A stretch of 64,000 nucleotides of DNA from Streptomyces flaveolus (GTDB taxonomy: Bacteria; Actinomycetota; Actinomycetes; Streptomycetales; Streptomycetaceae). Every line of letters begins with the position of its first letter. The first letter of the stretch is position 1. A program made the translations under genes and the position numbers. This document shows, piece after piece, positions 26,601-35,163 of this stretch. The DNA is taken from contig NZ_JNWV01000012.1 of the NCBI RefSeq assembly GCF_000716535.1, positions 62,001 to 126,000 of the forward strand. Reading direction: 5' to 3'. A model generated the notes under the pieces. That model had not been told where the DNA came from and did no database searches. It was given only the letters and a program-made list of their open reading frames with translations.

Positions 26601-26621
26601 GCGGCGGCCCGTGCGGGTGGG

Positions 26622-27413
26622 CTAACAGCTCGGGACCGAGCCCTTGCCCTTCTCCAGCGCCACCAGGGAGTCGACCGCGCCCTTGAGCGTGGTCACTGGG
26701 ACCAGTCGCAGCCCCTTCGGCAGCTCCGCCTTCGCGTCGGCGCACTCCGCCTTCGGCACCAGGAAGACGGTGGCCCCGTCCCGGCGCGCGGCCTGGGTCT
26801 TCAGGGCCACCCCGCCGACCGCGCCGACCTGGCCGGCCGCGTCGATCGTGCCCGTACCGGCGATGACGCGGCCCCCCGTGAGGTCGCCGCCGCTGCCGTC
26901 GCCGTTCAGCTTGTCGATGATCCCCAGGGAGAACAGCAGCCCCGCGCTGGGTCCGCCCACGTCGGCGAGCCGCAGCGTGACCCTGACCTTGCCGGCGCCG
27001 AGCCCGAGGTACTTCAGCGCCGCCTGGGTCGCCGCGTCCTGGGACTGCCGCATCTGCGCCTCGTTGTGCCGCTCGATCTCCTTGACGGTGTCGCCGCTCG
27101 GGTAGACCGAGTCGCGCGGCAGCACCGCGCGGTCGGTGCGGAACCAGCCGTCGACCACGTCACCGAGCCTGACCTCGGCGTCCGGACCGGTCGCCTCGAT
27201 CGTGGTCATCCGCAGCTGGCCGCTGGTCCTCCGGGTCTCCGCCCCGGAGACCGTGATCACCGGGGTGCCCTGGTTCCGCCCGAGCACGTTCGCCGTCATG
27301 CCGGGCTGCGCCACCGAGAACGGCAGCGGCGCGAAGGCCGTCGTGGCCAGCAGGGCCACGACGGGCAGTGCGCAGACGGCGAGGGCCTGGGGGCGTGTGA
27401 GACGTGAGAGCAC
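26622..27413 (-). CDS. Exported Lon-domain (S16) serine protease-like protein, PDZ-less
   Basis: 263 residues. An N-terminal signal or anchor helix (ALAVCALPVVALLATTAFA) places the rest outside the membrane. The Lon-type proteolytic domain is at about 125-255, with catalytic Ser156 in DVGGPSAGLLFSLG and Lys205 in GGVALKTQAA. Compared with the YlbL-type secreted S16 proteins, the central PDZ domain is missing, so the protein is short. The GTG start at 27413 has no Shine-Dalgarno; TAGATT lies 6 bases upstream and hints at a leaderless mRNA. Confidence 0.85.
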   Translation of the reverse strand: MLSRLTRPQALAVCALPVVALLATTAFAPLPFSVAQPGMTANVLGRNQGTPVITVSGAETRRTSGQLRMTTIEATGPDAEVRLGDVVDGWFRTDRAVLPRDSVYPSGDTVKEIERHNEAQMRQSQDAATQAALKYLGLGAGKVRVTLRLADVGGPSAGLLFSLGIIDKLNGDGSGGDLTGGRVIAGTGTIDAAGQVGAVGGVALKTQAARRDGATVFLVPKAECADAKAELPKGLRLVPVTTLKGAVDSLVALEKGKGSVPSC

Positions 27414-27487
27414 GAGGTCAATCTAACGTGACAACCACGTGCCCCTTCCGCCGCGTGCGGGTGCCTTCATGCCGCGGGAAGGCCCCG

Positions 27488-28600
27488 TCATGCCGTGTAG
27501 AGGTCCCGTCGGGCCCTGGTGAACCGGCGCAGCGCGTCCGGCAGGGGTGTGACGCCGATGCCGGGGCCATCCGGGACGGGCAGGTGGCCGTCCGCGCCGA
27601 GGACGAACGGCTCGGTGATGTCCTCCGCGAAGTAGCGGCTGGACGCCGAGGTGTCCCCGGGCAGGGTGAAGCCGGGCAGCGCGGCCAGGGCGAGGTTGGG
27701 CGCGCGGCCGATGCCGGTCTCCAGCATGCCGCCGCACCACACCGGCACGCCGTGCGCGTGGGCCACGTCGTGGACCCGGCGGGCCTCCAGGTAGCCGCCC
27801 ACTCGGGCGGGCTTGACGTTGACCACCCGGCAGGCGTCGAGGGCGATGGCGGACGCGGTGTCCCGGGCGTGGTGCAGGGACTCGTCCAGGCAGACCGGGG
27901 TGCCCAGCCGCTTCTGCAACCGGGCGTGGGCGTACAGGTTGTTCTCCTCCAGCGGCTCCTCGATGAGCAGCAGCCCGAACGCGTCGAGCCGCCGCAGGTG
28001 CTCGGCGTCGGCGAGGGTGTAGGCGGTGTTGGCGTCGACCTGGAGGGGGAGGTCGTCACCGAAGCGGTCGCGGACCGCCCGCACCGGCTCGACGTCCCAG
28101 CCGGGCTCGATCTTCAGCTTGATGCGGACGTACCCCTCGGCGAGGTACCGCTCGACGTCGTCCAGCAGCTCGGGCACCGAGTTCTTGATGCCGACGGAGA
28201 CCCCGGCGGGCACCCGGTCCCGTACCGCGCCCAGGTAGGTCGCGAGCGACATGCCGTGGCCGCGCAGCTCGGCGTCGAGCACCGCCGTCTCCAGGGCCGC
28301 CTTCGCCAGCTCGTGGCCCTTGATCTTCGCCATGGCGGGGGCCAGCGCGGCCGTGGTGAGGTGCGGGAGCGCGGCCACGCGGGGCAGCAGGAAGTCGCGC
28401 AGCACGATCTCGGCGCCGGCGACGAACTCCGAGCAGTACAGCGGCTCGGGGTCGGCGGCGAACTCCGACCAGCCCTCGGCGGAGTCGGTGACGACGCGCA
28501 GCAGGAAGGTGTCCTTCGCCGTCATGGTCCCGAAGGACGTACGGAACGGGGTGACCAGCGGGATCGCCACATGCACGATCTCCACGCGCTCCAGTTTCAC
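27488..28600 (-). CDS. N-acylamino-acid racemase / OSBS-like enolase-superfamily enzyme
   Basis: 370 residues. All catalytic residues of the NSAR/OSBS family are present at the classical positions: Lys161 and Lys163 (RIKLKIEPG), metal ligands Asp189 (VDANTAY), Glu214 (LIEEPLEENN) and Asp239 (CLDESLHH), and Lys263 (VNVKPARVGGY). OSBS serves menaquinone synthesis, but streptomycetes use the futalosine route, so racemisation of N-acyl (N-succinyl) amino acids is more likely. The GTG start overlaps the stop of the upstream GNAT gene by four bases (GTGA), with GGAGG before it, so the two are translationally coupled. Confidence 0.9.
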   Translation of the reverse strand: MKLERVEIVHVAIPLVTPFRTSFGTMTAKDTFLLRVVTDSAEGWSEFAADPEPLYCSEFVAGAEIVLRDFLLPRVAALPHLTTAALAPAMAKIKGHELAKAALETAVLDAELRGHGMSLATYLGAVRDRVPAGVSVGIKNSVPELLDDVERYLAEGYVRIKLKIEPGWDVEPVRAVRDRFGDDLPLQVDANTAYTLADAEHLRRLDAFGLLLIEEPLEENNLYAHARLQKRLGTPVCLDESLHHARDTASAIALDACRVVNVKPARVGGYLEARRVHDVAHAHGVPVWCGGMLETGIGRAPNLALAALPGFTLPGDTSASSRYFAEDITEPFVLGADGHLPVPDGPGIGVTPLPDALRRFTRARRDLYTA

Positions 28601-29346
28601 GCGACCTCCTCCGGCCCGGTGAGCGTGTACCAGCCGGCGCGGGACATCCCGGTGGCCCGGAACCCCTCCACGAAGGCCTCCAGGAACACCTCGCGCACCG
28701 CGTGCCGCCAGCGCAGCGCCAGGGCGGGATCGGCGGCGCGCAGCGCGACGACGTCGTCCGGGACCCGGCACCAGACGTGCCGTCCGGCGCGCCGGACGAG
28801 CGGCCCGCCGTCGGGGGCGGTGCGCAGGACGGGCCCGTGCGGCTCGGCGTCGTACGGCGTTGCCCGCGCCGTCAGGTCCCAGGTCACCGTCAGCCGGTCG
28901 CTCTCGTCGCCGTCGTTCACGCCGTCGGTCATGGGGCCGTAGAAGTCGACCAGGTACTCGGTGCCGACGGCGCCCAGCTTGACCAGGTTGAAGCGGGCGT
29001 TGCGGCCGACCAGCGGGTCGAAGGTCCAGCGCATGGTGCGGGCGCCGAGGGCGACGGCCCACTCCCGCTGGGCCAGCTTCAGGCGGTGCCCGAGACCGGT
29101 CTCGGCGGCGGCCACCAGCGAGTACGTGCTCCGGTCCGGGCCGAGCACGGCGACGGACGCCCCGGCGAGCCGCTGCCCGTCGTGGGCCGCGTGCACGGCG
29201 CCGCCGGCGTGCACCAGGCTGTGCAGGACCTCGGCCGGGTAGGGCGGGGCGGTGCGGGGCGTCCGCCAGACGTCGCTGAAGTGGTCGGCGACGGCCGCGA
29301 GCCCGGCGACGTCGTGGACGGTACGGATGGTGGCTCCTCCTGTCAT
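28597..29346 (-). CDS. GNAT acyltransferase coupled to the racemase
   Basis: 249 residues of a large GNAT-like family (COG3375 type) typically found next to N-acylamino-acid racemases. Visible blocks are GLGHRLKLAQREWA (acyl-CoA pyrophosphate loop region), TMRWTFDPLVGRNARFNLVKLG (in part) and YLVDFYGPMTDG. In the Geobacillus pathway for irreversible D- to L-amino-acid conversion, a GNAT enzyme N-succinylates the D-amino acid before racemisation, which fits here. It starts opposite the PucR-like gene with 102 bases between. Confidence 0.8.
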   Translation of the reverse strand: MTGGATIRTVHDVAGLAAVADHFSDVWRTPRTAPPYPAEVLHSLVHAGGAVHAAHDGQRLAGASVAVLGPDRSTYSLVAAAETGLGHRLKLAQREWAVALGARTMRWTFDPLVGRNARFNLVKLGAVGTEYLVDFYGPMTDGVNDGDESDRLTVTWDLTARATPYDAEPHGPVLRTAPDGGPLVRRAGRHVWCRVPDDVVALRAADPALALRWRHAVREVFLEAFVEGFRATGMSRAGWYTLTGPEEVA

Positions 29347-29448
29347 GGGACGAGTCTCGGAGTCGCCGGTGGCGGATGTGTTGTGCGAGCGGCCAAGGCA
29401 CGCGTACGTTCGTTGCACCATCCGCCAACCGGCATGCTGAGGACCCTC

Positions 29449-31017
29449 ATGGACGCCTGCACCCTCGGCGACCTCCTGGACGTCGTCGGCGCCCCCACGC
29501 TGCGCCTGCACACCGCCCCCGCCGGCCTCGCCGCCCCGGTCACCGAGGCGGTCCTGTACGAGGGCCGTACCCCGCTCCCCCGGCTGCCCGGCGCGCTGCT
29601 GCTGGCGGTCGGGGTTCGGGCGGCGGACGCCGGGCCGCTGCTTGGGGCGGCGGCGGAGGCCGGGCTGACCGGGGTGGTGGTGCGCGGCGCGGACGGGCCG
29701 GTGGCGGCGGCGCGGGAGCACGGCGTGGCCCTGCTGTCGGTCGCCGAGGACGCGGCCTGGCACCGGGTCCATCTGCTGCTGGCCTCGGCCGTCGCCGCCC
29801 GGCCCACCGCCCTCGCCGCCGACTCCGGGGCGGGCGACAGCGGGCTCGGCGACCTGTTCGCGCTCGCCGACGCCATCGCGACGGCCACCGGCGGGGCCAC
29901 CGCCATCGAGGACCCGCGCCAGCGGATCCTCGCCTACTCCACGGTCCCCGGCCAGCCCGTGGACGAGGACCGCCGGCAGGGCATCCTCGGCCGGCAGGTG
30001 CCGGCCAGCGCCGAGAACACCGAGCAGTACCGGCGGCTGTTCGCCGCCGACCGGCCGGTGCGGCTGCCCGCGCTGACCGGCAGCGGCCTGCCCCGGCTGG
30101 CGATGCCGGTACGGGCCGGCGGGGAGACCCTCGGCTCGGTGTGGGTGATCGACGGCGGCTCGCTCGCCCCGGACGCCGAGGACACCCTCGCCCAGGGCGC
30201 GTCCACCGCCGCGCTGCTCCTGCTGCGCGCCCGGGCGGCCCGGGAGCTGGCCCGGCACCGGGGCGGCGACCTGCTGCGCCGGCTCCTGGACGGCACGGCG
30301 GACGACCCGGCGACGGCCGCCGCCCGCCTGGGCGTGGACGGCCCGGCCCGGGTGGCGGCCTTCGCCCTGGACTCCGCCGCGAGCGTCCCGGACGCCGAAC
30401 GCACCGCGCTGCGCCTGCTGGACGTCGTACGCCTGCAGTGCGAGGCCCGCTACGGCCGGCACGCGTGCGTGCTGCTGGACGGGGTGGTGTACGCGGTGCT
30501 GCCCGGGCCGGGAGAGCGGCACCGGGCGCTGGCCGGGGACATCGTGGCGCGGGCCGGACAGGCGCTGCGGGCGCCGGTCCGGGCGGCGCTCGGCGAGGTG
30601 GTGCCGGACGCGGACGGGCTCACGGACTCGCGGGCGGACGCCGACCTGGTGCTGCGGGTCCTGGACGCGGACCTGCCGGTGGCCGTGGTGGACGAGGTGC
30701 GCGCCCGGGTGACACTGCTGCGGCTGACCGAAGTGATGGAAGAACGCCGGGAGTTGAGCGCGGGCGCGTGGCGGCGGGTGCTGGCCTACGACGCCGGGCA
30801 CGGCACCGAGTACGCGCGCACGCTGGTCTGCTGGTTCGACGCGGGCTGCGACATGGCCGGCGCGGCGAGGCTGCTGGCCGTGCACCCCAACACCTGCCGC
30901 TACCGCCTCAAGCAGCTCCAGCAGCACGCCGGGGTCGACCTGGACGACCCCGACGAACGGCTGGTGCTGTGGCTCCAGTTGCGGACGCTGGCCGGGCTCA
31001 GCGCAGCCACGCCCTGA
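29449..31017 (+). CDS. PucR-family transcriptional regulator
   Basis: 522 residues. The N-terminal PucR domain is at about 1-120 (TLGDLLDVVG, GVALLSVAEDAAWHRVHLLL in part), a GAF-like middle follows, and the C-terminal PucR helix-turn-helix ends the protein: LVCWFDAGCDMAGAARLLAVHPNTCRYRLKQL (in part). PucR-type regulators control purine or amino-acid catabolism, often the divergent operon; here that is the GNAT-racemase pair. The ATG at 29449 has GAGGA six bases upstream; an ATG 15 bases earlier lacks one. Its end overlaps the M20 gene by 20 bases, tail to tail. Confidence 0.9.
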   Translation: MDACTLGDLLDVVGAPTLRLHTAPAGLAAPVTEAVLYEGRTPLPRLPGALLLAVGVRAADAGPLLGAAAEAGLTGVVVRGADGPVAAAREHGVALLSVAEDAAWHRVHLLLASAVAARPTALAADSGAGDSGLGDLFALADAIATATGGATAIEDPRQRILAYSTVPGQPVDEDRRQGILGRQVPASAENTEQYRRLFAADRPVRLPALTGSGLPRLAMPVRAGGETLGSVWVIDGGSLAPDAEDTLAQGASTAALLLLRARAARELARHRGGDLLRRLLDGTADDPATAAARLGVDGPARVAAFALDSAASVPDAERTALRLLDVVRLQCEARYGRHACVLLDGVVYAVLPGPGERHRALAGDIVARAGQALRAPVRAALGEVVPDADGLTDSRADADLVLRVLDADLPVAVVDEVRARVTLLRLTEVMEERRELSAGAWRRVLAYDAGHGTEYARTLVCWFDAGCDMAGAARLLAVHPNTCRYRLKQLQQHAGVDLDDPDERLVLWLQLRTLAGLSAATP

Positions 31018-32053
31018 GCCGGGCCTCGCACCGCTCCAGGTGCGCCACGGGCACGTACTCCCCCGCCGTGTGCGCCAACGAGGGGTCCCCGGGGCCGTAG
31101 TTGAGCGCGGGCACCCCGAGCGCGGCGAACCGGGCCACGTCCGTCCACCCCAGCTTGGCCCGGGGCTCGGCCCCGAGCGCGGCCACCAGTGGGCCCACCC
31201 GGTCCAGGTGCGGCAGCGCCCCGCCGACGACCTCGGTGACCCGCACCTCGTACTCCGGGAACAGCCCCCGCACGTACTCCTCCGCCTCCTGAGCCGAACG
31301 ACTGGGTGCGAAACGGCAGTTGACGGTCACGACACACTCGTCGGGTACGACGTTCCCGGCGACCCCGGCACGTACGGCGACCGCGCTGAGCCCCTCCCGG
31401 AACTCCAGGCCGTCGATCACGACCCGCTCCGGGACGTGTGCGTCGAGCCGCTGGAGCACCTGCCCCGCCTTGTGCGCGGCGTTGGTGCCCTGCCAGGCGC
31501 GGGCGGTGTGCGCGCGGGCGCCCCTGACCACGATGTCGGCGGTCAGGATGCCCTGGCAGCCGGCCTCGACACCGGCGTCGGAGGGTTCCATGAGGATCGC
31601 CAGGCCGGCCTCCTCCAGCAGCCCCGGCCGGGCGGCGGCGATCCGGCCGAGCCCGTTGCGCTCCCCTTCGACCTCCTCGCACTCGTAGAAGACGTAGGTG
31701 AGGTCGCGGGCGGGCTCCGGCACGGTGGCGGCGAGCCGCAGCGCGACGGCCACCCCGCCCTTCATGTCACAGGCGCCGAGCCCGTGGACCCGCCCGTCGG
31801 CCAGCCGGGAGGGCAGGTTCCCGGCGGCCGGCACGGTGTCCAGGTGCCCCGCGATCAGGACGCGTTCGGCGCGGCCGAGGCCGGTGCGGGCGACGACGGA
31901 GTTGCCGACCCGCTCCACCGCGAGGTGCGGCAGGAGGCGCAGGGCCTGTTCGACCGTGTCGGCGATCCGCTCCTCCTCCCCGCTCTCGGAGGGCAGGTCC
32001 ACGAGGGCACGGGTGAGGCCGACGACGTCGGTGGTGAGATCGAGGGCGGTCAT
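30998..32053 (-). CDS. M20 metallopeptidase, DapE-like N-acyl-amino-acid deacylase
   Basis: 351 residues. Dinuclear zinc motifs are visible: AGHLDTVPAAGNLP, ACDMKGGVAV, YECEEVEGERNGLG with the catalytic Glu, and ILMEPSDAGVEAG. Sequence style matches the gram-positive succinyl-diaminopimelate desuccinylase group. It could be dapE for lysine and wall synthesis, but next to the racemase and GNAT genes it is equally a candidate N-succinyl-L-amino-acid desuccinylase. The ATG overlaps the permease stop by four bases (ATGA). Confidence 0.88.
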   Translation of the reverse strand: MTALDLTTDVVGLTRALVDLPSESGEEERIADTVEQALRLLPHLAVERVGNSVVARTGLGRAERVLIAGHLDTVPAAGNLPSRLADGRVHGLGACDMKGGVAVALRLAATVPEPARDLTYVFYECEEVEGERNGLGRIAAARPGLLEEAGLAILMEPSDAGVEAGCQGILTADIVVRGARAHTARAWQGTNAAHKAGQVLQRLDAHVPERVVIDGLEFREGLSAVAVRAGVAGNVVPDECVVTVNCRFAPSRSAQEAEEYVRGLFPEYEVRVTEVVGGALPHLDRVGPLVAALGAEPRAKLGWTDVARFAALGVPALNYGPGDPSLAHTAGEYVPVAHLERCEARLRAWLR

Positions 32054-33507
32054 GCGGGGTCTTCCTGGGTCCGGGCGAGCTTGGAGTGCCGGATGCCGTA
32101 GCAGCCGTAGACGACGACTCCGGCCGCCAGCCACGCGCCGAACGCGATCCAGGTGTCCGCGCCGAGGCTGCACAGCATGTAGCCGCAGAACGCGACGCCG
32201 AGCAGGGGCGTGACCGGGGAGAACGGCACCCGGAAGGAGCGGGGGGCGCCCGGGTCGCGCCGGCGCAGCAGGACGACGGCCACGTTGACGAGCATGAACG
32301 CGAAGAGGGTGCCGATGCTGGTGGCGTCGGCGAGGCTGCCGAGCGGGACGAGGGCGGCGAGGACGGCGATGAAGCCGGAGACGATGACGGTGCCCGCGCG
32401 GGGCACCCCGGTGCGCGGGTGCACCTTGGCGAACAGCGGTGGCACGAGTCCGTCCCGGGCCATGGCGAACAGGATGCGGATCTGCCCGTACTGCACGGTG
32501 AGCACGACGCTGGTGGTCGCGACGACGGCCCCGACGGACAGCAGGATCGGCCACAGGCTCCCGCCGCCGACCGACCGCACGAGCACCTCGCTCAGCGTCG
32601 CCTCGGTCCCCGCGAACTGGCGCCAGGGCATCGCGCCGAGCGCGGCGACGGCGACGAGGACGTACAGGGCGGTGACCAGGACGAGGGACAGGATGATCGC
32701 GCGCGGCAGGTCCCGCTGCGGATCGCGCGCCTCCTCACCCGCCGTGGAGGCGGCGTCGAACCCGATGTAGGAGAAGAAGAGGGAGGCCGCCCCGGCACTC
32801 ATGCCGGCCGCGCCGAGCGGGAACAGGGGCTGGAAGTTGCCGGCCCGGAAGGCCGTGAAGGCGACGGCGCAGAACAGCACCAGAGCCGCGATCTTGACGG
32901 CGACCATGACGGTGTTGGCGACGGCGCTCTCCTTCGCGCCGCGCAGCAGCACCACCATGGCGAGGACGACGATGAGGGCGGCCGGGATGTTGAGCACACC
33001 GCCGGCGCCGGGCGGCGCGCTGAGGGACTCGGGCAGGGAGACACCGAGGGTGAGCTCCAGCAGTTCGTTGACGTACTGTCCCCAGCCCACGGCGACGGCG
33101 GCGACCGACACCCCGTACTCCAGGATCAGACACCAGCCGCAGACCCAGGCGACCAGCTCGCCGAGGGTGGCGTAGGCGTAGCTGTACGACGAACCCGATC
33201 CGGGGATCATGCCGGCCAGCTCCGCGTACGACAGCGCGGAGAACAGGGCGGTGACGCCGGCCAGCACGAAGGAGACGACGACGGCGGGACCGGCCTGAGG
33301 CACGGCCTGCCCCAGCACCACGAAGATGCCGGTGCCCAGGGTGGCCCCCACGCTGAGCAGGGTGAGCTGGGCCACGCCCATCGTCCGCTTCAGCGGACTC
33401 CCGGCGGCTTCACCGACGAGGGTTCCCATGCTCTGCCGCCGGGTGAGCCTGCCTGCCGTACGTCCTGTCCGCCGATCTGGTGCGGCGACTGTCCCCACTC
33501 TGTCCAC
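32050..33507 (-). CDS. Amino-acid permease, cationic amino-acid transporter (CAT) type
   Basis: 485 residues with about 12-14 membrane helices. The first helix has LSVGATLGTGIFVVLGQAV, then PGSGSSYSYAYATLGELVAWVCGW (in part) and SYIGFDAASTAGEEARDPQRDLP (in part), all CAT-family signatures. The GTG at 33507 is chosen because GGAGGG lies eight bases before it; an ATG at 33429 would cut into the N-terminus. It is translationally coupled to the M20 deacylase, suggesting import of the substrate or product of that enzyme. Confidence 0.9.
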   Translation of the reverse strand: MDRVGTVAAPDRRTGRTAGRLTRRQSMGTLVGEAAGSPLKRTMGVAQLTLLSVGATLGTGIFVVLGQAVPQAGPAVVVSFVLAGVTALFSALSYAELAGMIPGSGSSYSYAYATLGELVAWVCGWCLILEYGVSVAAVAVGWGQYVNELLELTLGVSLPESLSAPPGAGGVLNIPAALIVVLAMVVLLRGAKESAVANTVMVAVKIAALVLFCAVAFTAFRAGNFQPLFPLGAAGMSAGAASLFFSYIGFDAASTAGEEARDPQRDLPRAIILSLVLVTALYVLVAVAALGAMPWRQFAGTEATLSEVLVRSVGGGSLWPILLSVGAVVATTSVVLTVQYGQIRILFAMARDGLVPPLFAKVHPRTGVPRAGTVIVSGFIAVLAALVPLGSLADATSIGTLFAFMLVNVAVVLLRRRDPGAPRSFRVPFSPVTPLLGVAFCGYMLCSLGADTWIAFGAWLAAGVVVYGCYGIRHSKLARTQEDPA

Positions 33508-33656
33508 CGTGCCGTTCCCTCCGCCTCGGGGTTGCCTGGCCCTTGATGATGCGGAGGGGCGGGCGCCGGGGGGTGTGCGGATCGGCCAAAGGTTGGCGAG
33601 CGGGGTTGGAGGGGCGGCCAAGGGGGTGGCCGAGTGCGGGCGGTGCGAGCGAATGT

Positions 33657-33830
33657 GTCGCGGCGCGGGGTGATGAGCAGGTTGCCGTTCCCGTTCAGTG
33701 CGACGTTGCCGGTGCTCGACGTCATCGTCTCGAACTCGCCGGTGCCCCGGTTGGCGGCCCTGCCGGGGTTGGACATCCCGGTGTCGTACTGCCAGTCGGT
33801 CGTGTTGACGTCGGAGCTCGCGCTGTTCAC
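33657..33830 (-). pseudogene. Relic of a GH16 (beta-glucanase-like) gene
   Basis: About 58 codons on the minus strand read DWQYDTG, then GTGEFETMTSSTGNVALNGN and GNLLITPRRD, a close echo of the N-terminal part of family 16 glycoside hydrolases (W-Y-x-T-G, G-T-G-E-x-E-T-M-T, N-L-V-I). The frame then turns into Arg/Pro-rich non-homologous sequence, and the catalytic E-I-D-x-x-E region is absent anywhere nearby. No secretion signal is visible upstream, and a stop (33891-33893, the IclR terminator codon region) closes the frame. It is a truncated relic. Confidence 0.6.
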
Positions 33831-33890
33831 CGCGCCCTTTCGGGGCGCTGCGGTGGCGTCGGCTGCGAGGGGCTCAGCGCTGCGAGAGGC

Positions 33891-34532
33891 TCAGCGCAAC
33901 GCTTCGGCGACCTCCTTCGCCGCCTCCACCACGCGCGCCCCCACCCGCTCCGGCACGGCGTCCGCGAGCATCACGACGCCCACGCTGCCCTCGACCCCCG
34001 TCACCCCGACCAGGGGCGCGGCGGCTCCGCTCGCCCCCGCCTCCAGCTCCCCGTGCGTGAGCGTGTACCCGGGGTCGGAGGACGGCGACTGCCGCGCGGC
34101 GAGGATCGCCTTGCCGGCCGCGCCCCGGTCCAGCGGGTGCCGGAACCCGGCCCGGTAGGCCACGTGGTAGTCCGTCCAGGTGGGCTCCACCACCGCCACG
34201 GCCAGCGCCTCGGACCCGTCCACGAGCGTGAGGTGCGCCGTCGCCCCGATGTCCTCCGCGAGCGACCGCAACGCGGGCAGCGCGGCCTCGCGTACCAGCG
34301 GGTGCACCTGCCGTCCGAGCCGCAGCACGCCCAGTCCGACCCGGGCTCGCCCGCCCAGGTCACGCCGTACGAGTGCGTGCTGCTCCAGCGTCGCGAGCAA
34401 CCGGTACACCACGGTACGGTTCACGCCCAGTTTGGTGGACAACTCGGTGACGGTCAGCCCGTGGTCCGTGTCGGCCAGCAGCTTGAGGACGCGCAGTCCC
34501 CGGTCGAGCGTCTGAGAGGTCTCCGCGGTCAC
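33891..34532 (-). CDS. IclR-family transcriptional regulator
   Basis: 213 residues. The N-terminal helix-turn-helix reads LDRGLRVLKLLADTDHGLTVTELSTKLGVNRTVVYRLLATL (in parts), followed by an IclR effector domain with LTLVDGSEALAVAVVEPTW. The GTG at 34532 is chosen because AAGGAG lies eight bases upstream; the earlier GTG at 34541 overlaps it. The last gene of the amino-acid cluster on this strand; whether it controls the permease-M20 operon is inference. Confidence 0.9.
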   Translation of the reverse strand: MTAETSQTLDRGLRVLKLLADTDHGLTVTELSTKLGVNRTVVYRLLATLEQHALVRRDLGGRARVGLGVLRLGRQVHPLVREAALPALRSLAEDIGATAHLTLVDGSEALAVAVVEPTWTDYHVAYRAGFRHPLDRGAAGKAILAARQSPSSDPGYTLTHGELEAGASGAAAPLVGVTGVEGSVGVVMLADAVPERVGARVVEAAKEVAEALR

Positions 34533-35163
34533 GACGCCCACTCCTTCGGCGGTGAGGTCGGCAGCCCCTGCTCGGCGGATGCGTCACCACCGAGTCCCGT
34601 CGGCGACGCGCTTGAGAGGCCGCCGATCGGCAGGACGGCCCGGCGGCTCCCGGGCCGAGTCGCTTCACGGCTGCGCTCCGCGGCGGCGCTGCCACGGGGC
34701 GTGTGCGTAGCGGGACAGTAGCGAAGCCGGTTCGCTGAGCGGAAGTCTTCGTCCAGAATCCGGGCAAGCCCAGATCCGGCCTGCCTCGATTCGTCCGGAT
34801 ACGCACACACGAAGACGGCAAGGAGACCCGACCGACCGAGCCCTCACCCGGGGCCCGCTGCGAACCCCCAGAACGGCACCCTCCCACCGGACCGGGCCAT
34901 TCCACCCACCCGGGGCCAGGGCGAACCCCAGGGCGGCACCCTCCCACCAGAGACCGAGCCACCCCACCTACCGCCGGGGCGGAGCCCCTGCGCGGCACCC
35001 TCCGAGCGGACCGAACCTGCATCCGTGGCCCAGGACGGCACCCTCCCACCGGACCGAGCCGCCCCACCCACCCGGGGTCCGGGGCGGAGCCCCCGGGCGG
35101 TGCCTTTTCGGCGGACCGAGTCGGGTGGGCGGGTGGGCGAAAATCCACCAAGCCAGCGCAGCG
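34533..35163. repeat. Intergenic region with degenerate 60-base repeats
   Basis: A 631-base gap without a convincing gene. From about 34870 to 35120 a unit of about 60 bases recurs five times. CGGCACCCTCC cores start at 34874, 34934, 34993 and 35036, with a diverged copy at 35098; each is followed by a GGACCG-AGCC-type block and then CCACCCACC and a GGGGCGGAGCCCC-like hairpin. Copies are imperfect and unevenly spaced. The first 300 bases show only scattered small inverted repeats. Confidence 0.65.

Noticed and set aside
33390..33830. The whole 146-codon minus-strand frame as a gene
   Set aside because: Only the first 58 codons resemble a protein family (GH16); the rest is Arg/Pro-rich frame sequence that overlaps the start of the permease gene.
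34529..34810. Minus-strand 93-codon frame before the IclR gene
   Set aside because: No ribosome site, no motif, and codon bias is like random GC-rich DNA.
34870..35120. Repeats as a CRISPR array
   Set aside because: Units are degenerate, vary from 43 to 62 bases in spacing, have no uniform unique spacers and no cas genes are in the window.
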